DNA from: Hydractinia symbiolongicarpus
Taxonomy: Eukaryota; Cnidaria; Hydrozoa; Anthoathecata; Hydractiniidae
Assembly (NCBI RefSeq): GCF_029227915.1
Contig: NC_079879.1
Coordinates: 19,732,501-19,796,500 of the forward strand
DNA length: 64,000 nt
Reading direction: 5' to 3'
How positions within the stretch are numbered: the first letter of the stretch is position 1; each line of letters starts with the position of its first letter. Made by a program: the position numbers and the translations under genes. Below, piece after piece: positions 1-12,900 of the stretch. Below the pieces are notes generated by a model. The model searched no databases, was not told the origin of the DNA, and saw nothing but the letters and a program-made list of their open reading frames with translations.

Positions 1-452
1 CGGGGAGGGGGAAGAACACAATTTTTTCATTAACAGCTTCGAAATTAATAGCTATCATTAATAGCTCCGAAAATCTACTGTTTTTTCCATTTAGATACAG
101 TATTTTCCTCTATAGAAATTATACTGAAATTAGTAATCCCCTCACTGGAGATATACTAACTTTAGAATTTAAATAGCGTCATAGCCAATCTGGAGATCTT
201 AAACTTCATTATCTAAGACATCTCCAGCCATAGTGAACCTATATTTACCCTTCCACTTTTAAAACCACCTTCTACCAGTAGTCGCCACTCCTACTAACAG
301 CCGTCTCTTCTACTAGCTGCCACCCATTTTAATAGCTGCCGCCTCTTTTAATAGGCGCTGAATTTCTAATAGTTTTTCCATCTACAAATGCAGGGCGGCG
401 CTATTCAAAATGAAATAAAATTCGCAAAAATGATTGTAAAATCCTTACTAAC
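1..452. other. Intron or 3' flank of the ammonium transporter; no exon seen
   Basis: The donor GTTAGT of the last visible transporter exon lies just right of this stretch, so it should be intronic on the minus strand. I see no coding exon. Bases about 290-355 hold short degenerate repeats of an AATAGCTGCCGCC type that resemble the C-rich repeats near 7780-7910. Confidence 0.5.
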
Positions 453-3400
453 CTGAATCGAAGTAGCTATGCATGACCAGGCAGCGACACATACTATAGT
501 CAGGCATTGATAACCCAAAAAATTGATTTTTCCACCCTTTAGTACACCGTCGTTGGCTGATAATCCACCAATGGTGTCTTTGTTCGCAAATAACCCAACT
601 GCTAGCAGGCCCCAGGTGCCACAAAACAAATGTATAGGAATACATGTAACTGGATCATCAATTTTCAAAGCCTCTACTGCAACTGATCCTGCAAAAATTA
701 GAAAGAAAAAAGTTATACTTTCTTGTATTGGTAGCAACGAGATTTGACCAGATCAAATTTAACGTCAGAATGGATTATCGGTTCTCGGTGTCGTTAGTGA
801 TGTCGTTTTTATTAACACTGTTATCGTCAATTGCTTTGTTGTTGCTGCTGCTATAACCGTCGATGCCGCTACTTGTCGTTAAAAGTTATTGTTGCTGTCG
901 TTATTGTTGTAAAGTTTTTATTTCCATGATGAGAAAACTTGATTATTCCACTCACCGTAACACGTGATCATACCTCCAACAAAACCGATGCAAAGCGCTT
1001 CCCAGGGTCTACACACTCCGCATATGGCTGTGATTGATACCAGCCCTCCAAGAATACTGCTTGTGAATATTGAAACGTCCAGCTTCTTGTTGTAACGTTT
1101 TGTCAGACAATAGCAATAAATAATAGACCATAACCCTCCACCAACCGAACCATTTACCGTTATAACAGCCGTCCTGGAAGCCAGCTTCCATTTACCTGCA
1201 TGTTGTGGAAATCAGTTTTAGAAATATATAATTCCTTTTTATGGTCTAAAATAGGGAGCAGACATAATTTTTAGCATGATTTCCTAAGGTGACTCATAAA
1301 TTGAAAAGTGTATACTAACGTCAACCCGTTCCTTAAATTTTAACCCTTTCCACCTAAACTTTTTGATGTAATATTTGTGAAGCGTGTATTAAATATTTTC
1401 TATTCTTCTTGTAATGTCGTAAAGACATCGACGACGGAGAGGACTTGGGCAGAAGAAGAGGGACGATTTTGATGACAGTTATGATAGTGAATAGGGAGAA
1501 AGAGATAAACAGATATATATTGTAAACACGTGTTCTTATTTAACCTATTTTCCCGATATTAAATTTCTTTTATCCAAAAAAAAAACGATATTTGAAGGTA
1601 CGATATATTAACCGTCAAATAATGTAAGAACAGATTGATACTTAGCGTACTTTTTTTAAATTTGTGGAGAAACAAATAATGTTGATGTTCAACCTCGTCC
1701 CCAGGGCATCTTGTATCTTTTCTGACCCCGGGACGGCGATACGAACATGTCGTATCGCCGTCCCGGAGTCAGAAAAGATACAAGATGCCCTGGGGACGAG
1801 GTTGGTTGATGTTGATTTTCAGTACAGATTGAAATGAACCAGCCAAATAAAAGATAGGCATGAATGCTTAAATTTGCCAACAGGTTAGCATAAATATTTA
1901 ATGTTTATATTTTGTTCCTTCAACAAAAATACATGGTTATGCAGATCTTAAATTCTATCCAAGTTAAAGAATCTGATACCTCCGCTAACACCGAATGTGG
2001 AGCCGCAATTAAAACCAAGCCATCCCCACCACAACATAAATGTACCAAGCATCACATTTGTTGGCGACGCCATGTTTGCTTTCACAGCATTTTTATCAAA
2101 AATGCCTTGCCTGTAGACAAAGAGAAAAGAGAAAAGTTATTTCCACTTCCTCACAACGAAACGTTTGCACTGAAAGTTAACGATATCTTAAGTTTCGAAA
2201 GGTGATTTTGTTTTCTTATTGTATTCCTCGACACTACTTTTTTATATAATTAAATCAGTGTTTGCCACCCTTAAAATAGGGTTTTGCGAAGAAAAATAAA
2301 AAAAACTGTTACCTTGGTTTCAACATGATTGTAGCAATAAGAGCTGATGACCCTCCAACGATATGTACTGGTCCGCATCCTGCCACATCAACAACATCAC
2401 GTTTTTTAAGAAAACCATTTTTATCCCATATCCAGTGTGCAGGAAACACATAGGATAAGAAATTAACAAGAGAAAAAAACATATACGCTTTTAAGTTAGT
2501 GCGTTCGGCCATTGCTCCCGATACAATTGTAGTGGCTGTCGTAGCGAAAGAGAGTTGAAAAAAATACTTTGAAAATAAATGACCAAAATCTTCATTTGTG
2601 ACGTCAACGAAAAAATTACCAAAGCCGGAAAACCCATTGGCGTAATTTTTATCGTCTCCAAAACTGAATGCAAACCCGCACACCCAATAACCCAATGCGC
2701 CAAATATAACATCAAGTGCGTTTTTGACCATAATATTCGTTTCATTTTTACTTGATACGGTGCCTAAATAAAAAAAAAGATGTTATAAAATTCTTCATTT
2801 ATATACCAGGCTCTATTGCTTATATTCCTTATTATGAGGCACTCAATTACGAATTTTTGCTGCCTCCTAGATTCCCATTAAAGGCAAAATACCATAGGAA
2901 CGGAGTTAGAGATTATATTAACATATAAATCTTATCATAAAAAAAATCTTTTTCAGAGTGTATCGTTGATGGATATTGCCTCGCCACACGATTAAAACAG
3001 ATAACTCTTTGACAGTAGGAATTTCATTATTTAAAAATTAATATCATTCTATAGCTGCTTTTCAAGCACAGTGATTTTAATTTTTTCCATATTTATATTA
3101 TTATTTACCTATTTTAATCATATACTAGCCGACAGTTTACAATGTCTGCTTACGTTGATCTTATTCGTCCAAACATCAATTCACAACAAACAAAAACAAC
3201 ACAAACTAATTTCCACCTCATCAATAGCTCGGCATCTACAATCAGGTTTTTGTTTTCATAAAATGAGAGACCTTTCTTTCGCAAGGAAGTTACATTTTTT
3301 CAGTAAATACCTGGAAAAACTCTGCTTTTCGATTCTGTAATTTTCTTATTCGCCTCCACTGACAGTTTACAGTTCCAGAAAAAGAATGATTATTTCTTTG

Positions 3401-3977
3401 TATACACGCTTTGTTTTATAAGAATACCAACTTCCAGCCAGGCTGGTCACTAATCTTTTTTCTCTATTGTTCTAAACAGGAGACTTATTGTTTTTAACTT
3501 GATATCCCAGCCTGATATTCTTATAAAGCATATTCTTATAAAGGAAAAAGAATGTAATCTAATACACTGCCAACTCTAAAGCGTGGACATGAATTTAAAA
3601 CAAAAATCTTATCTAAATTCAATACTGCAAAACACGCTAAGGTGTTACTGAAATGTCACTAAATGTCTCAACCTCGTTCCCAGCGCCTGTTGTCTCTTTT
3701 CTATAACCGGAACGGCGAGACGAACATGGATACAGAATGCCCTTGGGACAAGGTTGTAAATATATCATTATTAACACGCTTACAAAACTGCAATTTTACC
3801 TGCTTCGAGCAAGCCAAATCCGCTCTGCATCGTGAAGATGATGAAAGCACTTGTTAAAATCCAGGTAGCATCGCTTGCATCGTCATTGTTTTGATTTTCT
3901 TTTACCAGCTCCATGAGATGTTCTGTTGTGATATTAGTGACTTTAGAACAATTTAAAAGAAGTTCTTCACTTAGCAT
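453..3977 (-). CDS. Ammonium transporter (Amt/Mep/Rh family), 3'-partial
   Basis: Membrane channel-like protein that conducts ammonium or ammonia. I read five minus-strand exons: 3977-3800, 2763-2313, 2110-1980, 1195-956 and 688-453, with consistent phases (1, 2, 1, 1, 0). They give 412 residues before the window edge. The start is the ATG at 3977; upstream in-frame sequence offers only a TTG at 4013. Family signatures are TMQSGFGLLEAG, SSKNETNIMVKN, VHIVGGSSAL (first pore His, about residue 193), FMLWWGWLGFNCGS, and PIHLFCGTWG (second pore His, about residue 353). The twin-His pore is therefore intact. The last helix and cytoplasmic tail should lie left of base 453. The N-terminus has Asn/Glu-rich extracellular-type sequence with NCS and NIT glycosylation sequons. 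The family call is firm. The exact subtype and the missing 3' exon cannot be judged here. Confidence 0.93.
1690..1804. mobile_element. 115-bp foldback MITE-like element, 9-bp TSD
   Basis: Two 55-base arms (1690-1744 and 1750-1804) are reverse complements with a single mismatch, around a 5-base loop ACATG. The outer ends read CAACCTCGTCCCCAGGGC and its complement. The element is flanked by a perfect direct repeat GTTGATGTT at 1681-1689 and 1805-1813, as expected for a 9-bp target-site duplication. It sits in a transporter intron and carries no coding sequence. The 9-bp duplication is typical of Mutator-like elements, but superfamily assignment from the sequence alone is inference. The near-perfect arms and intact duplication point to a recent insertion. 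Confidence 0.88.
3669..3756. mobile_element. Diverged copy of the CAACCTCG foldback element
   Basis: It starts CAACCTCGTTCCCAGCG and ends CCCTTGGGACAAGGTTG, and shares the central ACGAACATG block with the 1690-1804 element. The arms have decayed. The flanks TAAATGTCT and TAAATATAT match at six of nine positions, consistent with an old target duplication. It lies just 3' of the first transporter exon. Confidence 0.7.
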
Positions 3978-4013
3978 TTTACTATGTATTAACTTTGATT
4001 TTTCTAGGTGCAA

Positions 4014-7000
4014 AAAGACATATCTAAATTATGTATTATTTCACTAGGGTTAACCAATATGACTTTTCTCCTTCTTCTTCTTTTGTCCTTATTTTTTGTC
4101 AAATTAATGACAATTCGCACGCAAAAGAGTTCGACTCCCAATAAGGTACAGGGTTTAAATAGACTTCAGTTTTTTAAGGACATAAAGCTACAAACATCTA
4201 CAAAATTTATTGAGACTTCATCACCACGTGTAATTATGTACGTCATTTCTATACTAGATACACGCGACTTGAACTTGTTCACAGCGGACTTTGGAATCTT
4301 AATTTGTTTGGTTAGATTTATACAAAATGTGTTAATACCTGCTGACGCCAGTGTGGCCAATTTTATTGTGTGCCCGGACGTGGATTATTTTGTAAAGCAG
4401 ACGTGTTAGAAAATCCGAGGAGCGAAATTACTACGCTCCTTACCTAACCTAACAATCTATAAGCGAAGCACTTTCGCTTCAGCTACCGGCCTAAGGACTG
4501 CGAAGATTAAAGGTAGGGATAGGGAGTCATATGCCACTTTTTTGTCTTACCAAATTTAAAAAGTCTTTCTTCTAAGTGTTCCTTTTATTTCTATATAAAA
4601 AAGGGTCATTAATTACTATAAATCGTTTAAAAATCTATTCGGATAACATAAAAGCAATGACGGTAACCTTTTTTAGATTTTTCCCTTTTCTGGATGAATG
4701 ATATTGTTAACTCTCTTAATATCTCCAACTGGGTTGCGGCAGTTGCTTTTTTCGTGTAACCACACATACATGAACTGACGAAACGTCTTAAAATGTAACA
4801 AAAAAATAAAAAGCATGACAAGTAGTGAAAATTGTCAAAAATACTAGAATATTTTATGAAAACCAAGACTAACATACAAAATGAGTTTCCTTAGTACATG
4901 CCACAGCTTCACCATTACATTGAACGTCTACTATTTTTTGCTAACAAAAAATTTAATATGTGTCATGAAAAACCTGAAAATGACCAAAATTTTTCTCTGT
5001 GAGACACCTGTCTGATTTAAATATTGGAATGCTCTAACTGCAAACCTCGCATGCTTGGCAAGAATAAATATAGCAATTTCAAAAAAGAGAGAGAGATATC
5101 CGTGATGTTAATCTTGGAAAAAACTTTCTTGAATACAGCTGGTTTTCTATTGTGGTTTTGTTTTGATATTGTTTGATAGTTTTTTGTTTTGTTGTTTTCA
5201 ATAAGGAAAATACTTGGTGTATGTTTTTAGATTCCCTTTAACTCTAATTTCTAATTTTTAACTCAGACGATAATGTGTTGTCGTATAGGAACACTGCTTC
5301 TACATAAATAAGTTGCAAGTGTATACAAACTTCCATCTACCGTATTTAGCGTTTTACCATTTGAAAAAAGACGGGATATTAAGAGAGGGAGAAATATTAG
5401 AAAGGAGGGATTATTTTTTAAAACATTGAAAGTTGACAGTTTTATTTTCAACAATCTCTTCCTTGCAAAAAAAAAACGCAACTTTCGCATCAACTAAAAT
5501 TTTAACATGCATTCAAAATAGTTGTGAAGAATTGGTAAAAATTACATCAATCCAGCATGCGGGATTATCGGAGAGGCGGGATTATCGAAGATATTTCTGA
5601 GTTAGCAATAATAGAGTATACACAGTACGCACTTACCTTGACAGTCAAGAAAAAAAACACGACATAGGCTAATACAAGAATGAAAATGCACTGGAATTGT
5701 GTTTTTCAACTATTATCTTTTCTGTTTAAGAGTAGGCTTTCACTCAATGTCGTTGTTATGAATTACGTGCGCACGTGCATTGTTTTCAATTCAAAATCAA
5801 AACATTACGTTACTCCACAACTCATCTAAAACTTCAAGAAGCTGGTCTGTAAAAACTCCAGGTGAAGGGGCGGAAGAGGCAGAAGGAGGCAACCCGCAAC
5901 TTCGTAGCCCAGTAGTTTAGCAAGACTTTGTAGTAAAACTTCAATAATACAGACATTCGCCAAAAAGATGGACAGCTCTATAAAGAAGAACACAACGCGA
6001 TCTCTCGAAAGTGGACACGTTTGTTTTCTTACTTCGTTTTCGCCCACGGATTTGAACTCCTTCCCTATAAACCAGAGATTAACTGTCTTTTTTTTTTTTT
6101 TTTGTATTTTTATTTAAAATAGTAGTTATTTTTATTTCTAGTCAGTGAATAGCTTTATTTTGGCTATTCAAACAACGCCCTAACAGTTGATAAATAATAA
6201 AAATAAAAAATCTGTAATAAAAATAAATAGCCTGTAGAAGCCTGCAAAAAAAACATGAAATTTATAAAGAATGTAAAGCGAGGCTCTCTACAGGATTTGT
6301 CCGTCAAGTATTCACTTTAGGAAGGTCTGCAAATAAAAAACAATGATCGCCAAAGTTGTATGAGGTAATATAAAAAAAAATAGTTTCCCCTTAGGACAAA
6401 CATCAGGGTTAGCAGGAAAAAATTAAAGTTTTTTGTTAGGAACTATAATGCTCCTTTTAACCTCGAAATGAGTTTCCAGAACTTAATACGTTGGCTTCCT
6501 CAAAATTATCCATAAAAATCGCTCATAAAAGCTGTATCAAAACATCGCCGAAGATACCCTGTTTGGTGGAAAAAGGAACACGTGATTTTTCTAACACTTT
6601 CTGAATTTGGTTCAATAAACCCACCACAGATATTTAATTCAAAGCTATAAAGCGATAAAATAAATACACAAAAAAAATCACAACGCAAATAAATAGAAAT
6701 CAAGACATATACACTTACTATTTTTAAAATAATGCAGATAATCGCCATGCTCCATTACCCGGGCTTTTTTACTTGCTAAGTATTTGGAATAATAAAACGT
6801 ACGATCGCGCCTTATTGATCTAACCAAATTTTGACGTCATTTGGTAGTGGTGCTACATGTTTAAAAAATTTTATTTGGCCATAGCGTGGCATCTAATTCC
6901 AAATACGACAAGTTTTCTCAAACTTAATAAAAATCGTGGCAAGAACGCGAAATGGAAATAAACATCACATTTTCGCCGTGTGAGTTAGAATATTCCGAAA

Positions 7001-7186
7001 AGTAATCGGGGAAAACTTCATTAGGCGTCTGCTTATGTTTTGGTGCAATTGGCGCGTAAATGTCCGAAAAAAATATTTATGTGAGTAAAAGCATAAAAGG
7101 AATAAAGGTAAAGAAATGAAACTAAAAAAACAAAAAACATTACGTTTATTAATAATAACGTAATTACTTCTTTAAAAACAATTACC
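4014..7186. other. Upstream flank of the ammonium transporter; no gene recognised
   Basis: This should contain the transporter promoter and any 5' untranslated exons on the minus strand. Open frames here are short, mostly rest on non-ATG starts or low-complexity sequence, and lack family motifs or paired splice sites. Homopolymer runs occur (for example T-rich near 6090). Confidence 0.5.
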
Positions 7187-7663
7187 TCTATAACAATACC
7201 CGTCGTCTGTCTGTTTGTCTATCTGTTTTGGAAACACGAAATGCGATATGTAAAGGAGGGGCGACCTTGTGAATTTTTTCACAGGTTGACGACTAGTCTC
7301 TTTAATAATAGCCGTCTCTCTCTGTTTGTCCGCGAAAGACGTGTCCTGTAACGAAAACACGAAATGCAATATCAATAAGGAAGTGCGACCTCGTGGATTT
7401 CTCCACGGGTTAACGACTAGTCTCTATATTAATGGCGGTATTATTTCTGTCCCTGCGCAAAATGGTACCTCATGTAGCGATACACGCGAAATGCATTATA
7501 TAAAGGACGAGCGAATTCGTAGATTTATCCACGGGCCATCGACTAGTCTCTTTATTAATAGCCTTCGTCTGTCTGTCTGTCCGCGAAAGGCGCGTACTGT
7601 TACAGAGACACGATATATAAAGGACGGGCGACCCCGTGGATTTATCCACGGGTTAACGACTAA
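7187..7663 (+). mobile_element. Tandem array of four units with Helitron-type ends
   Basis: Four head-to-tail units: 7187-7296, 7297-7420, 7421-7546 and 7547-7663 (110-126 bases). Each begins TCTCT or TCTAT followed by an ATTAATAGCC-type stretch and (GTCT)n. Each ends with a short palindrome of the CCGTGGATTTATCCACGG type, a spacer of about 9 bases, and CTAG (CTAA in the last unit). A 5' TC, a 3' hairpin and a terminal CTRR are the diagnostic ends of Helitrons, and the junctions read CTAG|TCTCT. No Rep/helicase coding sequence is present, so these are non-autonomous. Solo copies occur at 59721-59857 and 63322-63416. Confidence 0.75.
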
Positions 7664-9598
7664 AACAACTGTGTTTTAAATTTTCGTTAAGAAGCGCTTA
7701 TTCTCTGATGTGTAAAAAGTAACCGCCCCATTTTGGTCTAAGGGCGGTTATTCGGTCAGGGGTATGTACTTACCGTACTGCTTCTATTAAACGCCCCCTT
7801 CTATTAAACGCCCCCTCGAATAGGCGCCCCTCCTTTACAGTCATTTTAGGAATAAACGCCCCCCTCGAATAGACGCCCCCTCGAAGAGACGCCCCTCCCT
7901 CATAAGGGGAGTTTATGCAAGGCGATAGTAAAAGTACTTACTTGTATTTTTCCTAAGTCATAGCTTTTAAGGTTGGAAATTTAGCTTTTCGCTTTTCAAG
8001 TTCATTCTCAAAACATGTGAATATCTTTTATTTTCTGTTGTGAAGATATATATTATAGGTATCCTTAAAAACTGCAAAAGAGACGAAATGTAAAAAATTT
8101 ATTACACGCCCCTTTTTTAAACGCCCCCATCTCAAAAAATTTAATAAAAGGCCCGGGCATATTCTATTATATTCAAAGCATTACGGCATTGAAATAAAAG
8201 TAGGCAGAATGGGGCTTTTCTTGGCCAGGGCGCACTAATTCTGTTATTTACCGGACTCGACCCCAGCACCTTTTACTGAAAACGCAGGGCCGTTGGGAAG
8301 AAAATAATCTTCAGATCAGGTTGGTAATTTACAGTATTTATCCTTTTTTCTATCAATGTGCATATTAGCAAAAAAGTATAAAATTTTGAAAAAAAATTTT
8401 AGTAATATTTTTTGACACTATAAAAACAAAACAAAACACAAAACGGAAGGGGTGTGTGGTTCCCAGATAAAAAACATGTCTCAAAACCTGGTACCACCTT
8501 CTCGTATTTTGCTTGCGTACATCTGCGCGTGCATATATAGACAAGCTTTGGTGGATGAATATGCTACATACATGTAGAATCTTTTTACGGACATCCGTAT
8601 TTTTTAAAAAAAGACCATAAAAACATTTTTGCCCCCCCGTCCAAGCCATGCCAAAAACTATAAAAGTGTGAATCAATCCTTTTCGCTTTGTTCAGCATGA
8701 ATATAGAATTGATATCTCAGGAGATTGTCTACTTGAACGGCTGTTGCGCTTGCAGAATAGTTTTCTCCTAGAAACAACTGTCGAACGACAACAACAACGA
8801 TCGACAAACTTCATCGAAATGTTATCCCACTTGCTTCGGACGGATTTGCCGGTCCATTTGATTCTGAAATTCATGCTTCTCATTTGCACCTTGTTTGTTA
8901 GTAGATAACCAAGTAGAAGTTTTTTCTAAATCAATCAAGTTATATGTACATGTATTAATTGTGGTACTTGCATTACCAAAAGTTACGCAGAAGAGGAAGT
9001 TATATAAATCTTGTTCATAGGGTTTTTTGCGCCTAAGCCATATATACATTTTTTATGAGAAACATTCTTCTTAACTTTAAAAAAGATTTTCACGGCCTAA
9101 AACAAGTCCTAGGGACGAGGTTAAGAATTTGCTGTTAAAAGTAAGCCTAAGAAAACATTAAGTTTCTTATATAAAAAAGCATGGTATATACATATTACAT
9201 ATGTATCTGTCATCATTTTCATATATTACATATACGTAACGTACTACGCGCAAACCAGGTTTCAAATCATGTTTTTTTTTTTTACACCAGTGCGTAGTAA
9301 GCATAAAAGTTTGGTATAACCAGACAGTGACGAACACCAATTTTATATTTGTGTAATTTATCTTACGGTAAGAATTTATTTGCTCTGCTGTGTCAGTTAA
9401 TTGCTTCAACTAGTTGTGATATAAACATAATCTAATTTATTTGTTGTGGATAAATATATATGGGAAATTAGCTTAGCTTGCTAAAGGTTGAAGGTAAATC
9501 ACTTCCAAATCTTTTAGTAATGTGAGAGAGAGATATGCATATTTTACATGCTAACCTCACAAATATGGAGGGATATACCCTGTCTATTATTTCCAGGT
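7664..9598. other. Intergenic, C-rich short repeats; no gene recognised
   Basis: Bases about 7785-7910 and again about 8100-8160 carry reiterated blocks of the ATTAAACGCCCCC / CGAATAGACGCCCC type, which look like a decayed repeat. A terminal fragment of the CAACCTCG foldback family (GGGACGAGGTTA) lies near 9110-9122. Small minus-strand open frames at 8365-9049 have no recognisable domain and no supporting splice sites. Confidence 0.5.
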
Positions 9599-9599
9599 G

Positions 9600-9844
9600 G
9601 GGCCATAGCTTAGATTGGGAGTTCTAGAATATTTACTGCTCATTTTGAGCTACGCAGACCCAATTAGTAGGGCCTGCGCTCTACTAGACAACTCCCGGTA
9701 ACATCCAACGGCCCACACAGTGTGCCATCTCTCCAGTTTCCCTAGTAACATTCACTCGCCTACGTTAAATCACCGTCAAGAGGAATCGAACCCCAGTCTC
9801 CTGCATAGAGTACGAGAGCTATAACCACTAATCTACGGTGCCAC
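9600..9844 (-). mobile_element. tRNA-derived SINE, copy 1
   Basis: Read on the minus strand it starts GTGGCACCGTAGATTAGTGG, containing a pol III A box (TAGATTAGTGG), followed about 40 bases later by the B box GGTTCGATTCC. The roughly 170 bases downstream match the copy at 52881-53120 along most of their length in the opposite orientation. A tRNA-like head plus a shared non-tRNA body marks a SINE, not a tRNA gene. The 3' ends of the two copies diverge after TAGCTCAAAA. Confidence 0.8.
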
Positions 9845-9984
9845 ATATATTAGATGGATAAAACATCGCCCCTTGCTAAAAAATCTATATACTTGTATAG
9901 AAAAATAATTCTTTCAAACCAGTGTGAGAAATTGTGTTTCATAGTTTCATATGCAATTTAGATCATGAAAGTCATGTTTTGGGA

Positions 9985-12900
9985 ATGAAGAAGACAACCC
10001 TTCTAAGTCTTTCAAAAGGTACAGACAAAGAAATTGAAACAATAGAAACAACTGAAGAGGTACAAGAAGAGAACAAAGAAACACAAAACCAAGCAAAAGT
10101 ACAGGCAGATTCTGTGCAGCCCACACAGGAAACATCTGCTTCTGCACTTCTTCCAGAAAGGGTAAGGTGATGATACTGTGTCAGCTCTAATGCTATAAAA
10201 ATTAAAAAAAAGGATTTTCTTTTGTGTGTCTTTGCAGAGGGAATAGAGAATATAAAATTAAGGAGTAATATTATGCTCTGCATTAAAATTAATGAAGCTA
10301 CTAACACGTATAACAGTCTCTACTTGGAAATTTGTGATAGTTAATAAACAATGTAAGACCTAAAACCTATTCAAAACACTTTCTTTTTAACTAAGCTTAT
10401 TTTTGTTTATTAAGAGAGGAAGCTCCGGACAGTAAATTTTTGATTCAATTTCGAGCCCTTAACAACTAGGATTCTTATAAAAGTGTGTGGAAAACCAACA
10501 GCAATAACTTTGCAGATATAGACAGCATTTTTCTGTGCAAAGTGCTTAGCAATAACTTTTTTGTCTGACTAATTTGATATAAATCTTTCTCTTTTAATTT
10601 TTATTTGTCGATAAAAATTATTATAGTTTCGAACCATATTTATTATTTTTACAGTCTGTATATCACATTAATATTTTAAGAATTTTTTAAAGGGATTCAA
10701 TCACTTCAATTTTTTTGAAATAAGCTCTGAAATGCAGATTGTATTCAATTATACAACTTTTTTACTGCATTTCGTGGTCATGGAAATTGTCATTAAAATT
10801 ATTGAACCATTTTTGCAAAAACATAATCTCATAGTGCCAAGAAAGTGTTGAAAATCAAATTTTTTGATTATGAATGAATCATCTTTTTATATTAAAGTGT
10901 TAACAGGAAAATAAATGTCTTTAAAAATACTATAATCAATTTGCAGTTATTTATATGAAAGCTGTCAAAGAGTACTGTTTTATAACAAGAAAATCTTCTT
11001 TTTTGTGCAATAGGAAAAGTTTAATTTTTATTTTGCATGAATCGGCTATTTTAAAATCTTGTTATTTTTAATGTAAACAATTGCACAGCCTGACATTTTT
11101 GACTTGTGTGTACACAGAGTTTTAGTTGATGGTGTTAATAGGTTGATGAAGTTATTAATTATGTTTTTGAATAGAATAAATAGCAATTTTTAATTACAGA
11201 ACAATCTCTTTCTTCCTTTTAGTAATTAATAAATTGTCAAATTTCTAAACTGCTTTTAATGATTTTTAGCTTTCAGCAGAGAAAGAAAAGTCAGCTTCAA
11301 ACATGGGTTCTGGAAAGTTGAAGATTCAAGTTGTCAATGGCCGCAAATTACAAAATAAGGAAACATTTCAGACTAGTGATCCCTACTGTATGTTAGAACT
11401 TGGATCAACAAAGCACAAAACAAAACATGTTAGCAGTAATTTAAACCCTGATTGGAATGAAAGTTTTACCTTCGATGTCCAACCTGGTATGGATGTTGTC
11501 TCTTTATCCATTTGGGATAAAAACTCTATCAAGAAAGATGTATTCATGGGATATTCTTACGTCACTTTTAACAATATTCAAAGAGGCCAACCTACTCCTA
11601 AGGTAAATCAAATTTATACAAGATTCATGTTTCAAAATAGTTCTAACAGTTTCAGAATGACGACATATTGTATATAGGGCAGAAATTAATAAAGTGTTAG
11701 ACAACCATGGAATTTCACAACAGCTTTCAACAATCCCACCTTAATTGTCTTTGCATACTATATTTATCACAGCATTTTGTAAATATGCGCTAACGTGATC
11801 AATCACGTTGACCATGTTACGTGATTGCGTAATGTACCTAATTTGCTCCGGGCATGCAATTTTCAAAATGGTTATTTATTTGTTTAACAACCCTGTTCCT
11901 GGGGCCTGTTTGCTGAAAAAAGCACTTAGATGTGTATGTTAAATTATTTGTGTATATTGTTTGAGTAGATTCACAATGGTTCAAAAGAGAAGAAAACTAG
12001 TAACGATGGAAGGAACAACAAAAACAGTCCTAAAATATATTGTACTTTTATCATATTTATTTTGATGCATGTAGGGCGAAATATAAAAATTGAATGATCT
12101 TTTGAATAACTTTACCATCCATCCTATTTTTTGCGCCTGTTAAATTAGTTAATTTATACCGTCTTTACATAGACTGCTAACATGCTGGGTGGTTGCTCAG
12201 GTCAGATCAATTTGATACTCACTGCAGACTTTGAAACACAAGCATCTAAAATTGAAAACATGACTCAACAACTTCAACAAGGTACTGCAGATAACAACAA
12301 ATCAAAAGATGAAATTGCACGTCTGAATGGAGAAGTGAATCGAATGTCTGCTGAGAATGATAGATTTTCAGCTAACAACAAAAAATTGGAAGAAGAAAAC
12401 AAAAAGTTTGAGGAGAACAATAATCGACTGGAAGCGTCTGTTAATAAGTTGGAGGATGAAAACAACAAATTTGAGGCTAACAACAAAAAGCTGGAAGAAG
12501 AAAACAAAAAATTTGAAGAAAGTAACAACCGTTTGGAAGCTTCAGTAAACAAATTGGAAGGGGAAAATAAAAAGTTTGAAGAAAACAACAAAAAGTTAGA
12601 ACAAGAGAATAAAAAATTCGAAGAAAACAACTTGAAACTGGAAGCTGAAGTAAATAGATTGGGTGGCGAGATCAATAAAATGGCAGAAGAAAATAACAAG
12701 TTTTCAGAAAACAATAAAAAACTAGAGGAACAAGTTGGCATGTTGGAAGGAGAAGTTTCCAAAATGGGAGAGTTAAACAAAGAGTATGAAGCAAATAACA
12801 AAAAATTAGAAGAAAATGTAAATAAACTGGAAGGTGAAGTTAATAAAATGACTGAAGAAAACAACAAGTTCTCTGAAAACAACAAGAAGTTGGAAGAACA

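Noticed and set aside
7187-7663. CRISPR-like repeat array
   Set aside because: Units abut with no unique spacers and carry Helitron-type ends; the genome is eukaryotic.
7326-7679. 117-codon plus-strand frame with repeated GFLHGLTTSLYINGG-like units
   Set aside because: It runs exactly across the Helitron-ended tandem units; the apparent protein repeats are the DNA repeats.
9934-9984. Upstream extension of the first C2/EF-hand exon
   Set aside because: The frame opens with GTG; the first ATG in frame is at 9985, which I used as the provisional start.
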